A stretch of 16,050 nucleotides of DNA, taken from contig DLRW01000005.1 of NCBI GenBank assembly GCA_002501205.1, positions 1-16,050 on the forward strand. The letters run 5' to 3'. Shown here piece after piece: positions 1 through 7,344 of this stretch. This DNA comes from Flavobacteriales bacterium UBA7878. Its GTDB lineage: Bacteria > Bacteroidota > Bacteroidia > Flavobacteriales > Schleiferiaceae. How positions within the stretch are numbered: position 1 is the stretch's first letter; every line of letters starts with the position of its first letter. The position numbers were made by a program, and so were the translations under genes. Below the pieces are notes generated by a model that was not told the DNA's origin, ran no database searches, and saw nothing but the letters and a program-made list of their open reading frames with translations.

Positions 1-1230
1 CAAGCTAAATGGATGCAAGTCCAGGCTTAAGGCCAAGGGCGCCAATATGGGAAGCACCACCGAAGTGGTAGCCAAATTGGAGGTAATCTCGGTTAAGAAG
101 TTTACCGATACTACCAAAATTAAGAGTAGCAGTAAAAAGCCAGTTCCTTCCAAACTGCTAAGCTGATGCCCCAGCCAATCGGCTAAGCCACTGCGGGCAA
201 AGCCTATGGCCAGGGATATTCCCCCTCCAAATAATAGTAAGACACCCCAGGGGAGGCCTCTCATATCCTCCCAGCCCATAATTGGACCAGCGCCCATTTT
301 TGACGGAACGATAAACAAAATCAGGGCTGCTACGATGGCTATTATGGCATCATCCAAAGCGGGAATCCACTGTTGCAACAAGAAGGATCGACTAATCCAG
401 GCGAAAGCCGTTAATCCAAATATGATCAGAATGCGTTTCTCAGGAGCAGTTAAAGGCCCCAATGCTTGAATTTGCTCCTCCACATTTTCACTTACCCCGC
501 TTAAATTCAAATCCTTTAGGCGAAAGGCCTTATAACTGATGTAATACCAGCTGATAAAGAGCAAAATCAAAGCAAAGGGAAGTCCAAAAACAAACCACTT
601 CATAAAGCTGAGTTCCACTCCATAGGTTTCTTCCAATACCCCCGCTAATATCAAATTGGGGGGCGTTCCAATAATGGTGGCTATTCCTCCTATCGAAGCA
701 CTGTAGGCAATGGCCAACATTAAGGCCTTGCTAAAATCATTCTGATCGGTAGACAAGCGGATGATCGCCAAGCCAATGGGCAACATCATTACCGTGGTCG
801 CTGTATTGGAAATCCACATACTCAGAAAGGCGGTGGCCAACATAAAGCCCAATATTATTCGGGGTGGACTGCTGCCAATCGCTTTAATAATCATCAAGGC
901 CAGACGGCGATGTAAATTCCATTTCTCCATGGATAGGGCCAAAACAAAGCCGCCGATAAAGAGAAAAATATAGGGATGACTGTAACCGCCTACCGCCTCC
1001 TTTAAAGGCATGGCGCCACTCAAAGGAAAAAGTACAATGGGCAATAAGGCCGTGGCCGAAATAGCAATTGCTTCGGTAATCCACCAAATGGCAATCCAGG
1101 CACTGCAAGCTAAAACTGCCTGGGCCTCAGCTTCCAATTGAGGAGCCTTGAAGAAATAATTAAGGAAGATAAAAGCCAGGGGACCCGCTACCAAGCCGGC
1201 CCGCTTCTTCATTAACTCACCTAGGTTCAT
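1..1230 (-). CDS. DASS/SLC13-family sodium:anion (dicarboxylate-type) transporter, 3' end cut off by window edge
   Basis: Inner-membrane secondary transporter of the divalent anion:Na+ symporter family (succinate, malate, citrate, sulfate and relatives). I translated the reverse complement from ATG at 1230 and found 410 open codons up to base 1. Many hydrophobic helices are visible. Family hallmarks are WITEAIAISATALLPI near residues 50-65, the first SNT clamp at 141-145 (SNTAT), GGIATIIGTPPN at 181-192, and the second clamp TSNLATT at 383-389, preceded by NFLTEI. Family members are usually about 450-500 residues, so roughly 50-90 are missing past the edge. The gene starts 12 bp after the stop of the hydrolase lipoprotein, so the two are probably co-transcribed from the repeat-bearing promoter at 2191-2225. 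There is no clear Shine-Dalgarno site. Family is certain; the substrate (dicarboxylate, aspartate-like or inorganic anion) is not readable from sequence. Confidence 0.93.
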   Translation of the reverse strand, partial: MNLGELMKKRAGLVAGPLAFIFLNYFFKAPQLEAEAQAVLACSAWIAIWWITEAIAISATALLPIVLFPLSGAMPLKEAVGGYSHPYIFLFIGGFVLALSMEKWNLHRRLALMIIKAIGSSPPRIILGFMLATAFLSMWISNTATTVMMLPIGLAIIRLSTDQNDFSKALMLAIAYSASIGGIATIIGTPPNLILAGVLEETYGVELSFMKWFVFGLPFALILLFISWYYISYKAFRLKDLNLSGVSENVEEQIQALGPLTAPEKRILIIFGLTAFAWISRSFLLQQWIPALDDAIIAIVAALILFIVPSKMGAGPIMGWEDMRGLPWGVLLLFGGGISLAIGFARSGLADWLGHQLSSLEGTGFLLLLLILVVSVNFLTEITSNLATTSVVLPILAPLALSLDLHPFSL

Positions 1231-1242
1231 GGAATGCTATAC

Positions 1243-2145
1243 TTAATACAGAAGATCAGCCGCAAAGGCAGAGGTCGCCTCAAAATCGTGATCTACATTT
1301 TGTAATTCACGATACTGCCAGCTAAAGGGCGAAGCGATAGCCTGGGCTTGCTGAATACTCTGCTGATAGAAATATTGAGCACGTGCTAATCGATTAGTGC
1401 CTTGCGCGCGCGCCTGTGGAGTTTGCCTTAAACTTGCCGCATTAGGATCATTATCTGCGGTGCCAATTACAATGGTTAAAGGCCGACTAAAAAATGTGGA
1501 CAAATCTGCATTTTCAGCCGGACTAGCGCCCAAACCATAGGGAAATTGAACACTGGTATCAGGAAGGGTATACCATCCCGCTGCAGCGGCCACCACGCGA
1601 TTCATTGGAGCATCATTCCAGAAAAATAAATAACGATGCGCGACTTGAGCACCAGCAGAATGCCCAAATACATCAAATTGAGTGGTACTTAAACCGGTAC
1701 GCGTTTTAAAGTTTTCGAAGAGGGGTTCAATCACCGAAAAAGTCCACTCTTCTTTAGGATTTAAGGTCGATTCGGAAGGATGATCTCCATCCTCAAAAAT
1801 ATTCCCCAAATTGTATTTATCCCCTCCAGGATAAGCGTCAGATGAAAACTCAGGCACCACCAAAGCAAACTTTAAGCGATTGGCTTTGGCGATGAGTTGA
1901 TCGCGACTGTACTCTGCATCCCTACCATTACCATGGAAAACAATAAGCACCGGAGCATTGGCGGGCAAATCGGCTGGTACATGGTAAAACACCGGCAGTC
2001 CACCAGCGGCCAAATTCGGGTAAGCCTTAAAATGGTACAAACCGGTACCTTCCAGACCCTGCGCGGTTTGTGGACTGATCACCTCATTTTTATCGCAGGA
2101 CCAAAGTCCTGTTAGTAAGCAGAATAGTAAAAATACTTGTCGCAT
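1243..2145 (-). CDS. Secreted alpha/beta-hydrolase lipoprotein (depolymerase/esterase-like)
   Basis: A 300-residue lipoprotein: a hydrophobic signal and lipobox LWSC (Cys17) are followed by acidic residues, pointing to membrane anchoring outside the cytoplasm. The mature part is an alpha/beta hydrolase: PVLIVFHGNGRD at 65-76 forms the oxyanion-hole strand, the nucleophile elbow is GHSAG at 161-165 (Ser163), the acid is probably Asp231 or Asp233 in GTADNDP, and the base is His286 in NVDHDF. The overall pattern resembles PHB-depolymerase-like esterases and dienelactone-hydrolase relatives. The substrate is unknown; an ester or amide polymer outside the cell is possible. Its stop lies 12 bp before the DASS transporter start, and 79 bp separate it from the upstream mocR stop. 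That gap holds the paired direct repeats, so it probably has its own regulated promoter. Confidence 0.85.
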   Translation of the reverse strand: MRQVFLLFCLLTGLWSCDKNEVISPQTAQGLEGTGLYHFKAYPNLAAGGLPVFYHVPADLPANAPVLIVFHGNGRDAEYSRDQLIAKANRLKFALVVPEFSSDAYPGGDKYNLGNIFEDGDHPSESTLNPKEEWTFSVIEPLFENFKTRTGLSTTQFDVFGHSAGAQVAHRYLFFWNDAPMNRVVAAAAGWYTLPDTSVQFPYGLGASPAENADLSTFFSRPLTIVIGTADNDPNAASLRQTPQARAQGTNRLARAQYFYQQSIQQAQAIASPFSWQYRELQNVDHDFEATSAFAADLLY

Positions 2146-2190
2146 AGAGAAATTCGAAGCGCTAAGATATTGGCCGAAAGAGCCCTATAC

Positions 2191-2225
2191 AGCAGTCCAA
2201 TTAAGCTATTTTTAGCAGTCCAATT
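2191..2225 (-). promoter_or_regulatory. Paired direct repeat, likely MocR operator of the hydrolase-transporter operon
   Basis: AGCAGTCCAATT occurs at 2191-2202 and again at 2214-2225, start to start 23 bp, and similarity continues on the right (TTAAGCT versus TTTAAAGCT). On the transcribed strand each unit reads AATTGGACTGCT and sits 45-80 bp before the hydrolase start codon. It matches the pair in front of mocR (AATTGGTATGCT) at 10 of 12 positions, with the same spacing and the same orientation relative to the minus-strand gene it precedes. Identity and spacing are seen directly; binding by the MocR protein is inference. No convincing TAnnTTTG box was found beside it. Confidence 0.6.
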
Positions 2226-3724
2226 TAAAGCTTAGCATACAAGGCTCCCATTTGACTAAGCTTTCGGCGAATGATGGGCTTACGTACAGAGGAATAGCCT
2301 AAGATCAAACCATTCTGCCTTTCTTTATTTACAAAGCACTTACTATAAGCATGGGTCACAATATTATGTTGAGCAAAATGCGCCACCACCTCTGTATCCT
2401 TTACCCCATTAGGCAAAAGGGCCAGGGTATGCAAACTGGGAACCGGATTGGTCAATTGCCGCAGCTTGCCCTTAAAATGGCTTTCAAACTGCTCGGTAAA
2501 AAGTGCCAGGCGCTCATCAGCCACCTGCATCAAGCTATGGATATGGTTATGCAAATAATGCTTCTCAATAAATTGATTTAATACCACCTGAATGGAAGGC
2601 GGCACAAAGCGATGCGAGTGCTTTAAAAGTGCTTCTACCGGAGGCAGTAAATATTCGGGTAAAACCATGTATCCAATCCGAATGGAAGGATGTAATAAAC
2701 GGTTGAATGTTCCCAGGTACACCGTGCGTTGATCGGTATCCAAGCTGTAAATCGAAGGTCGATATTCACGATAATTATGCACCTCATGCTCGTAATCGTT
2801 CTCAATAATTATCGCCTTATTGCGACGAGCCCAAGCCAATAAATCCTGCTTGCGTTCCAGGCTCATGGGGGTACCAATGGGATAATGACAAGAAGGAGTG
2901 CTATGCACCAATTTAATTGCTGCCGCCTCACTTCCTTCCGGCATAGCCTCTACCTGAATTCCCGAATCATCAATAGGCACAGCTCGAATATCGGCTCCCA
3001 AGCCCTTAAAAATGGAATGCACATTGGGGAAGGTTGGTTCTTCCATGATAACACCATCTCCAGGATTCAATAAGGTGGAACCTAAAAGATATAGCGACTG
3101 CAAAGAACCCGAAACGATAATAATCTGATGGGGCTCGCATTTAATGCGTCTACTTAAGTTGAGATAGCTGGCGATATTGCTTTTAAGCTGATCAATCCCC
3201 GAAGAAGGTGAATAGGATAAAGCCGAAGATTTGATGTGCCGCCAATATAAATTGGAAAGGTTCTTCCATTGGGTAACCGGAAAAATATCCAGCGGCGGTA
3301 GGCCCGGTCGAAAGGCTAAACTCTTATCATCAGTGCTGTTTATAAGGCCTACGTTCTTTTGAAAGGACTGCCCCATCTTCGATATTTCGGGATAGGCCTG
3401 TGCATCAATCTCCACTTTCTCCGGCAAGCTGCGCGGTTCTTGTAAAAACTTCACTTGATTTCCCGATCCTGCTTTGGATTCGGTATAACCTTCCAAACGC
3501 AAGAGTTCATAGGCCTTAACCACCGTGCTGCGGGATATCGCCAAACGGTCTGCCAATACCCGACTGGCGGGCAAGGTACTGCCAGCAGGGATTTCATTAT
3601 TGATAATCCCATCCTTCAGCAAATTATGCAAACGCTGGTAGAGCTTGGTATTCTTATTCAGACTAGCATGCCTGCGCGACTTCTCCCTGAAATTCCGTTC
3701 CAAACGCTCTAAAAGGCTCTCCAT
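2225..3724 (-). CDS. MocR/GabR-family transcriptional regulator with degenerate PLP site
   Basis: A 499-residue fusion of a GntR winged helix (about residues 26-95, with IPAGSTLPASRVLADRLAIS and SRSTVVKAYELLRLEGY) and a fold-type I aminotransferase-like domain (about 135-499), the usual MocR architecture and length. Recognisable aminotransferase blocks are VSGSLQSLYLLG (204-215), TPSCHYPIGTPMS (276-288), IENDYEHEV (308-316) and LGTFNRLLHPSIRIGYMVLP (337-356). The last block normally reads GTFSK, with Lys as the PLP Schiff base; here it is Asn341-Arg342. The Asp that pairs with the PLP ring nitrogen (EDDY in relatives) is Asn309. I checked both against the DNA (CGT and AAC codons). MocR proteins typically repress themselves and activate neighbours through direct repeats; one pair abuts this start codon and a second lies beyond its stop. 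Probable targets are the lamin-tail/iadA operon and the hydrolase-transporter pair. The family call is firm; the effector is unknown. Confidence 0.93.
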   Translation of the reverse strand: MESLLERLERNFREKSRRHASLNKNTKLYQRLHNLLKDGIINNEIPAGSTLPASRVLADRLAISRSTVVKAYELLRLEGYTESKAGSGNQVKFLQEPRSLPEKVEIDAQAYPEISKMGQSFQKNVGLINSTDDKSLAFRPGLPPLDIFPVTQWKNLSNLYWRHIKSSALSYSPSSGIDQLKSNIASYLNLSRRIKCEPHQIIIVSGSLQSLYLLGSTLLNPGDGVIMEEPTFPNVHSIFKGLGADIRAVPIDDSGIQVEAMPEGSEAAAIKLVHSTPSCHYPIGTPMSLERKQDLLAWARRNKAIIIENDYEHEVHNYREYRPSIYSLDTDQRTVYLGTFNRLLHPSIRIGYMVLPEYLLPPVEALLKHSHRFVPPSIQVVLNQFIEKHYLHNHIHSLMQVADERLALFTEQFESHFKGKLRQLTNPVPSLHTLALLPNGVKDTEVVAHFAQHNIVTHAYSKCFVNKERQNGLILGYSSVRKPIIRRKLSQMGALYAKL

Positions 3725-3758
3725 ATTGGTATGCTTATTATTCTATAATTGGTATGCT
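3725..3758 (+). promoter_or_regulatory. Paired 11-bp direct repeat ATTGGTATGCT, likely MocR operator between divergent genes
   Basis: ATTGGTATGCT is repeated exactly at 3725-3735 and 3748-3758, 23 bp start to start. The first unit directly abuts the mocR start codon (ATG at 3724 on the minus strand), so bound protein would block mocR expression. The second ends 86 bp before the lamin-tail start at 3845. The reverse complement contains ATACCA, the half-site reported for Bacillus subtilis GabR, a MocR protein; GabR sites are spaced further apart (34 bp as I recall). TATAATTG at 3744-3751 is one mismatch from a Bacteroidota -7 box, but no correctly spaced -33 TTG is clear. Operator function is inferred. 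Confidence 0.65.
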
Positions 3759-3844
3759 AAAAGTAGGCAATATTGGGATTCCTTCGAAAAATCAAATGGA
3801 TAGGAATGTCCCTATCTCATTCTAAACCTCTTAAATTCTATACT

Positions 3845-4939
3845 ATGCGAAAAATATTTACTCTTGCTTGCCTGCTCTTCCTGGGCATTCAAACTCAGGC
3901 GCAGCTGGTTATTAATGAAGTGCTTTATGACCCTTCTAACAATGCTCTGGATGGCGACGCTAACGGCGATGGCAGCTACGATCAGGAGGGGGATTCCTTC
4001 ATTGAACTTTACAATTCCAGCAGTACCAATTTTGACATCAGCGGTTATCAAATTTGGGACGACACCACTTCCGGAAGTTTAAAATTTGTTTTTCCTGCCA
4101 ATACCTGGGTTCCTCCAGGTGGGGTAATTGTAGTATTTGGATCCGGACCTTTAGTGGGGAATTTCGGTGGCGCCATAGTTTTGTCAGCCGACACCAGTGC
4201 CGATGGTTTAAACCTAAACAATTCCGGTGAGGTGATTGCCATTAGAGATGCCAATGGCACCACGGTATTAACCTTTGATTCTGATGCCTTATCTAATAAT
4301 CCAAACGAATCTTATACCCGTAATCCGGATATCACCGGTGCTTTCGAGCAACATAATGATAACTTCTCGGTATTGTTTTCACCCGGTACCCGGGTAGATG
4401 GTACGCCATTCGACACCAACTTTGTGGTTTCTTCTATTGATGTTCAGGGCCAGGGGGGCGCAGACAGTATTACCACCTTAGCGGGTACTCTTCAAATGGA
4501 GGCAATGGTAATGCCTAATTTTGCAGCAGACACCACTGTAAGTTGGTCGGTACCCGCCGGAAATGGCATCGCCACCATTAGCGCTACCGGCTTATTAACC
4601 GCAGTTTCAAACGGATCGGTGGTGGTTACTGCCACCGCCAATGATGGCACTGGAATTAGCGGAACCGACACCATTCACATCAGCAATCAGGATATTGGTT
4701 TGAAGGAATTAAATCAGGCCTTTAAAATGGAAATCTTCCCTAATCCTGCTCATGATCAAATTCAGGTAAAATCTCCGATTCAGATTGATCAAATTCAACT
4801 TTATACCTTAAACGGCCAGCTGCTTATGGAGACTAAGCAAGCTGAAGTGCTGAATATTTCAGGCCTGGCCCCCGGCACCTATTTATTGCGTGCCTTTGGC
4901 GAGGGCGAAAGTGCCAGCCAATTATTCGTTAAACACTAG
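3845..4939 (+). CDS. Secreted lamin-tail-domain protein with Ig-like domain and T9SS C-terminal sorting domain
   Basis: A 364-residue exported protein. The start at 3845 is chosen because it gives a clean signal peptide (MRKIFTLACLLFLGIQTQA, cleavage before Gln20); an in-frame ATG at 3773 would bury that signal 24 residues in. Domains: lamin-tail domain at 21-189, opening with INEVLYDP and containing a calcium-loop-like GDANGDGSYD; a bacterial Ig-like (Big_2) domain at about 195-280 with ATISATGLLTAVSNGSVVVTA; and a type A T9SS sorting domain at about 295-364 (IFPNPAHDQIQV, LYTLNGQLL, ISGLAPGTYLLRA). It should be sent through the outer membrane and attached or released. The lamin-tail domain is close to that of the next gene. 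It is first in the operon, directly downstream of the putative MocR operator. Its role is unknown: an adhesion, binding or calcium-dependent surface scaffold is conceivable. Confidence 0.9.
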   Translation: MRKIFTLACLLFLGIQTQAQLVINEVLYDPSNNALDGDANGDGSYDQEGDSFIELYNSSSTNFDISGYQIWDDTTSGSLKFVFPANTWVPPGGVIVVFGSGPLVGNFGGAIVLSADTSADGLNLNNSGEVIAIRDANGTTVLTFDSDALSNNPNESYTRNPDITGAFEQHNDNFSVLFSPGTRVDGTPFDTNFVVSSIDVQGQGGADSITTLAGTLQMEAMVMPNFAADTTVSWSVPAGNGIATISATGLLTAVSNGSVVVTATANDGTGISGTDTIHISNQDIGLKELNQAFKMEIFPNPAHDQIQVKSPIQIDQIQLYTLNGQLLMETKQAEVLNISGLAPGTYLLRAFGEGESASQLFVKH

Positions 4940-4944
4940 AACCC

Positions 4945-4972
4945 ATGGGGAGCGGAATGCTTCGCTCCCCAT
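4945..4972 (+). terminator. Strong hairpin between the two lamin-tail genes (partial terminator or mRNA-processing element)
   Basis: ATGGGGAGCG (4945-4954) pairs perfectly with CGCTCCCCAT (4963-4972). A G-U and an A-U pair extend the stem to 12 bp around an ATGC loop. It lies 5 bp after the first lamin-tail stop and 21 bp before the next start. It is followed by TTTCATTATTAATTT, a broken rather than pure T-tract, which suggests an attenuating or 3'-end-stabilising hairpin that lets some transcription continue. Confidence 0.6.
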
Positions 4973-4993
4973 TTTCATTATTAATTTGAAGCT

Positions 4994-5953
4994 ATGCGCC
5001 TTATAAAATTTGCAGGCCTGGGCCTTTCTACGCTAATCCTTGGGTTAAGCTCCTGTGCCACTGATGATGTGGATGGACCCGCTCCTTATACCGGTCCGGC
5101 AGTGGCTCTATCGGCCGATATGCCCAGCATGATTGAAGCCAATGGAAGCATTAATCTGAGTGCTACCTTAGCCGCCACCACTAGCCAAGATGTTAATGTT
5201 AGCCTGCTGTTCGGAGGCACTGCCTTTGGTGATGGAATTGACTATCTATTGAGTGATACTGAAATCAGCATTCCAGCAGGTAGCCTCTCTGCCTCCATCC
5301 TGATCACGGCCGTGCAAGACACCTTGCAAGAAGGCAATGAGAGTATTGAAATCAGCATCGCCTCTATCTCAGGTGGCTCGGCTGGTACTACTGCAGGAAT
5401 CACCATCACTATTGAGGATGATGATGTACCTCTCGAATCGCAAATCATTTTAAATGAGATCCTTTACGATCCCTCCAATAGTGGTTTAGAAGGAGATGCC
5501 AATGGCGATGGTAGCTATGCCCAAAATGAAGATGAATTTCTCGAATTCGTTAATCTTTCTTCGCAGCCGGCAGACCTCAGTGGCTACCAAATTTTTGATA
5601 CCGAAAATTTAACAGTCGGAACCCCAAATCACACCTTCCCCCCTAATACTATTGTACCCGCGGGTGGAGCCATTGTTGTATTTGGTGGCGGAACGCCTAC
5701 CGGCAGTTTTGGCGGCGCTATTGTGCAAACTTCAAGCAGTGGAGACTTAAACCTCAACAATGCTGGTGACATCATGACTTTGAAGGATGCCAATGGTGAG
5801 GTAGTTCTGGGCTTCGACATTGAGCCGCTCTCCAATAATCCAAACGAATCCTATACCCGAAATCCGGACCTTACCGGTGATTTCGAGCAACATGGCGATA
5901 ATTTCACCGTGCTCTTTTCACCTGGCACTCGCACTGACGGTAGTCCATTTTAA
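4994..5953 (+). CDS. Calx-beta plus lamin-tail-domain lipoprotein
   Basis: A 319-residue lipoprotein with lipobox LSSC (Cys21) followed by ATDD. Residues about 35-145 form a Calx-beta-like domain: the segment VALSADMPSMIEANGSINLS, a GIDYLLSDTEISIPAGSLSASI strand pair with the DTLQEGNESIEI signature, and closing acidic EDDD. Residues 151-319 form a lamin-tail domain paralogous to the preceding protein. The stretch from SNNPNESYTRNPD to the C-terminal DGSPF is nearly the same in both, and the calcium-loop-like GDANGDGSY is kept. Unlike its neighbour it has no Ig-like or T9SS sorting domain and ends exactly where the lamin-tail repeat ends, so it is anchored through lipid instead. It is separated from dcuC by 9 bp and is surely in the same transcript. 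Calx-beta and the acidic loops suggest calcium-dependent folding; biological function is unknown. Confidence 0.88.
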   Translation: MRLIKFAGLGLSTLILGLSSCATDDVDGPAPYTGPAVALSADMPSMIEANGSINLSATLAATTSQDVNVSLLFGGTAFGDGIDYLLSDTEISIPAGSLSASILITAVQDTLQEGNESIEISIASISGGSAGTTAGITITIEDDDVPLESQIILNEILYDPSNSGLEGDANGDGSYAQNEDEFLEFVNLSSQPADLSGYQIFDTENLTVGTPNHTFPPNTIVPAGGAIVVFGGGTPTGSFGGAIVQTSSSGDLNLNNAGDIMTLKDANGEVVLGFDIEPLSNNPNESYTRNPDLTGDFEQHGDNFTVLFSPGTRTDGSPF

Positions 5954-5962
5954 TAGTCGACC

Positions 5963-7342
5963 TTGAATAGCTTAGGCCCCATATTAGCCCTTCTTTTTAT
6001 TGTGGTAGTTGCCCGGCTCTTGCTGCGTAAATATCACCCCCATGCAGTTTTGCTAATTGCCGGCTTGCTTATGCTGGCCCTGGCTTTAATCCTGCAATTC
6101 CCGGTTCCTGAACCGATGAAGAGTACGGGTTCCGAAGGCCTGGATCTCTTCCGTTTACTCAAAGAATCCTTTGCCGGAACCAATGCCAAGGTGGGACTGA
6201 TGATTATGTCGATCGGTGGCTTTGTGGCCTATTCTGATGCCATTGGCGCTTCCAAAGCTTTGGTGCGCATCGCCATGAAACCGCTTTCCCTTTTAAGAAA
6301 GCATCCTCATGCCACAGCAGCTGCGGTGATCCCCATTGGGCAATTGCTCTTTGTTTGCATTCCATCGGCAGCGGGCCTGGGCCTCTTATTGATGGCTTCC
6401 ATCTTCCCCATTTTGGTGAATTTAGGCGTAAGCCGCTTATCCGCAGTTTCCGTAATTACCGCCTGTACCGCATTTGGAATTGGTCCAGCCTCGGCTATTA
6501 CGGCCAGTGCCGTTTCTCTGGTGGAAGACAATAGCATTGAATTTTTCCTCGGTCATCAAATACCCTTGGTACTCCCCCTCTCTTTGATTGTGGCGGTGGC
6601 CTATTATTTCGTTAACCGTTATTTCGATCGCAAGAATCCGGAGGAAGCCGAAAACACTGCGGCGTCTGCAGAAAATAATTCGGAAGCTGAAGAAAAAAAG
6701 GCACCGCGCATTTATGCTCTTATCCCGGTATTGCCATTGATACTGCTAGTGGTTTTTAGCGACTTCTTTCAGATTTTTTCTAAACCCATTGTACTGGACA
6801 CTACCACGGCCATGTTCATCAGTTTGTTCATCGCTTTGCTATTCGAGTTTATCCGTCAGCGGAAACTCAAACCCGTACTCGATTCTTTGAAGACCTTCTG
6901 GAATGGAATGGGCAATATTTTCAAGACAGTAGTTACCCTGATTATTGCCGCGGATATCTTTTCCCAGGGTCTGATTGCCATGGGCTTTATTGATGGCTTG
7001 CTCTACGCTTCCCAAAACTTAGGCTTTGAAGCCATTGGAGTGGGTATAGTAATGACGGTTATGATCTTCCTGGCCTCCATGCTCATGGGCAGTGGAAATG
7101 CCGCCTTTTTTGCTTTCGCCCCGCTGGTACCTGAAATCGCCAAGCAATTTGGAGTGAAGGCCAGCCAAATGATTTTACCCATGAACCTGGCCGCCTCTAT
7201 GGGCCGCACCATGTCGCCGATAGCCGGTGTTCTTATTGCCACGGCAGACATTGCCGGGGTTTCTACTCTACAAATTGTGAAACGAAATCTCATTCCCCTG
7301 GGTCTTGCCCTGGTGGTGATGTTGATATACCATTTTATCTAA
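5963..7342 (+). CDS. dcuC: C4-dicarboxylate transporter, DcuC family
   Basis: Inner-membrane carrier of 459 residues, matching E. coli DcuC in length (about 461) and in sequence blocks: GLMIMSIGGFVAYSDAIGAS (76-95), GLGLLLMASIFPILVNLGVS (138-157), the loop with NRYFDRKN, an FEFIRQRK segment, and the diagnostic C-terminal run MGSGNAAFFAFAPLVPEIAK followed by GRTMSPIAGVLIATA. DcuC proteins move fumarate, succinate, malate or aspartate, by exchange or efflux in E. coli. The start is TTG at 5963: an in-frame TAG lies at 5954-5956 and the next in-frame ATG is inside the first helices, so no ATG start is available. No Shine-Dalgarno site is evident. The gene sits 9 bp after the lamin-tail lipoprotein and 2 bp before iadA, pointing to transport of aspartate, or of aspartyl dipeptides, linked to IadA. 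The substrate is inference. Confidence 0.9.
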   Translation: MNSLGPILALLFIVVVARLLLRKYHPHAVLLIAGLLMLALALILQFPVPEPMKSTGSEGLDLFRLLKESFAGTNAKVGLMIMSIGGFVAYSDAIGASKALVRIAMKPLSLLRKHPHATAAAVIPIGQLLFVCIPSAAGLGLLLMASIFPILVNLGVSRLSAVSVITACTAFGIGPASAITASAVSLVEDNSIEFFLGHQIPLVLPLSLIVAVAYYFVNRYFDRKNPEEAENTAASAENNSEAEEKKAPRIYALIPVLPLILLVVFSDFFQIFSKPIVLDTTTAMFISLFIALLFEFIRQRKLKPVLDSLKTFWNGMGNIFKTVVTLIIAADIFSQGLIAMGFIDGLLYASQNLGFEAIGVGIVMTVMIFLASMLMGSGNAAFFAFAPLVPEIAKQFGVKASQMILPMNLAASMGRTMSPIAGVLIATADIAGVSTLQIVKRNLIPLGLALVVMLIYHFI

Positions 7343-7344
7343 TT

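Noticed and set aside
884..1108. Short open frames on both strands within 200-1110
   Set aside because: They are in other frames of the DASS transporter, which translates cleanly through the whole stretch with family motifs.
2225..3724. Regulator gene as a true aminotransferase fused to a GntR domain
   Set aside because: The Schiff-base Lys and the ring-nitrogen Asp are both replaced, so transamination is not expected.
3773..3844. Upstream in-frame ATG for the first lamin-tail protein, adding 24 residues
   Set aside because: It would place charged residues before a textbook signal peptide that begins at 3845, and would start only 14 bp after the operator repeat.
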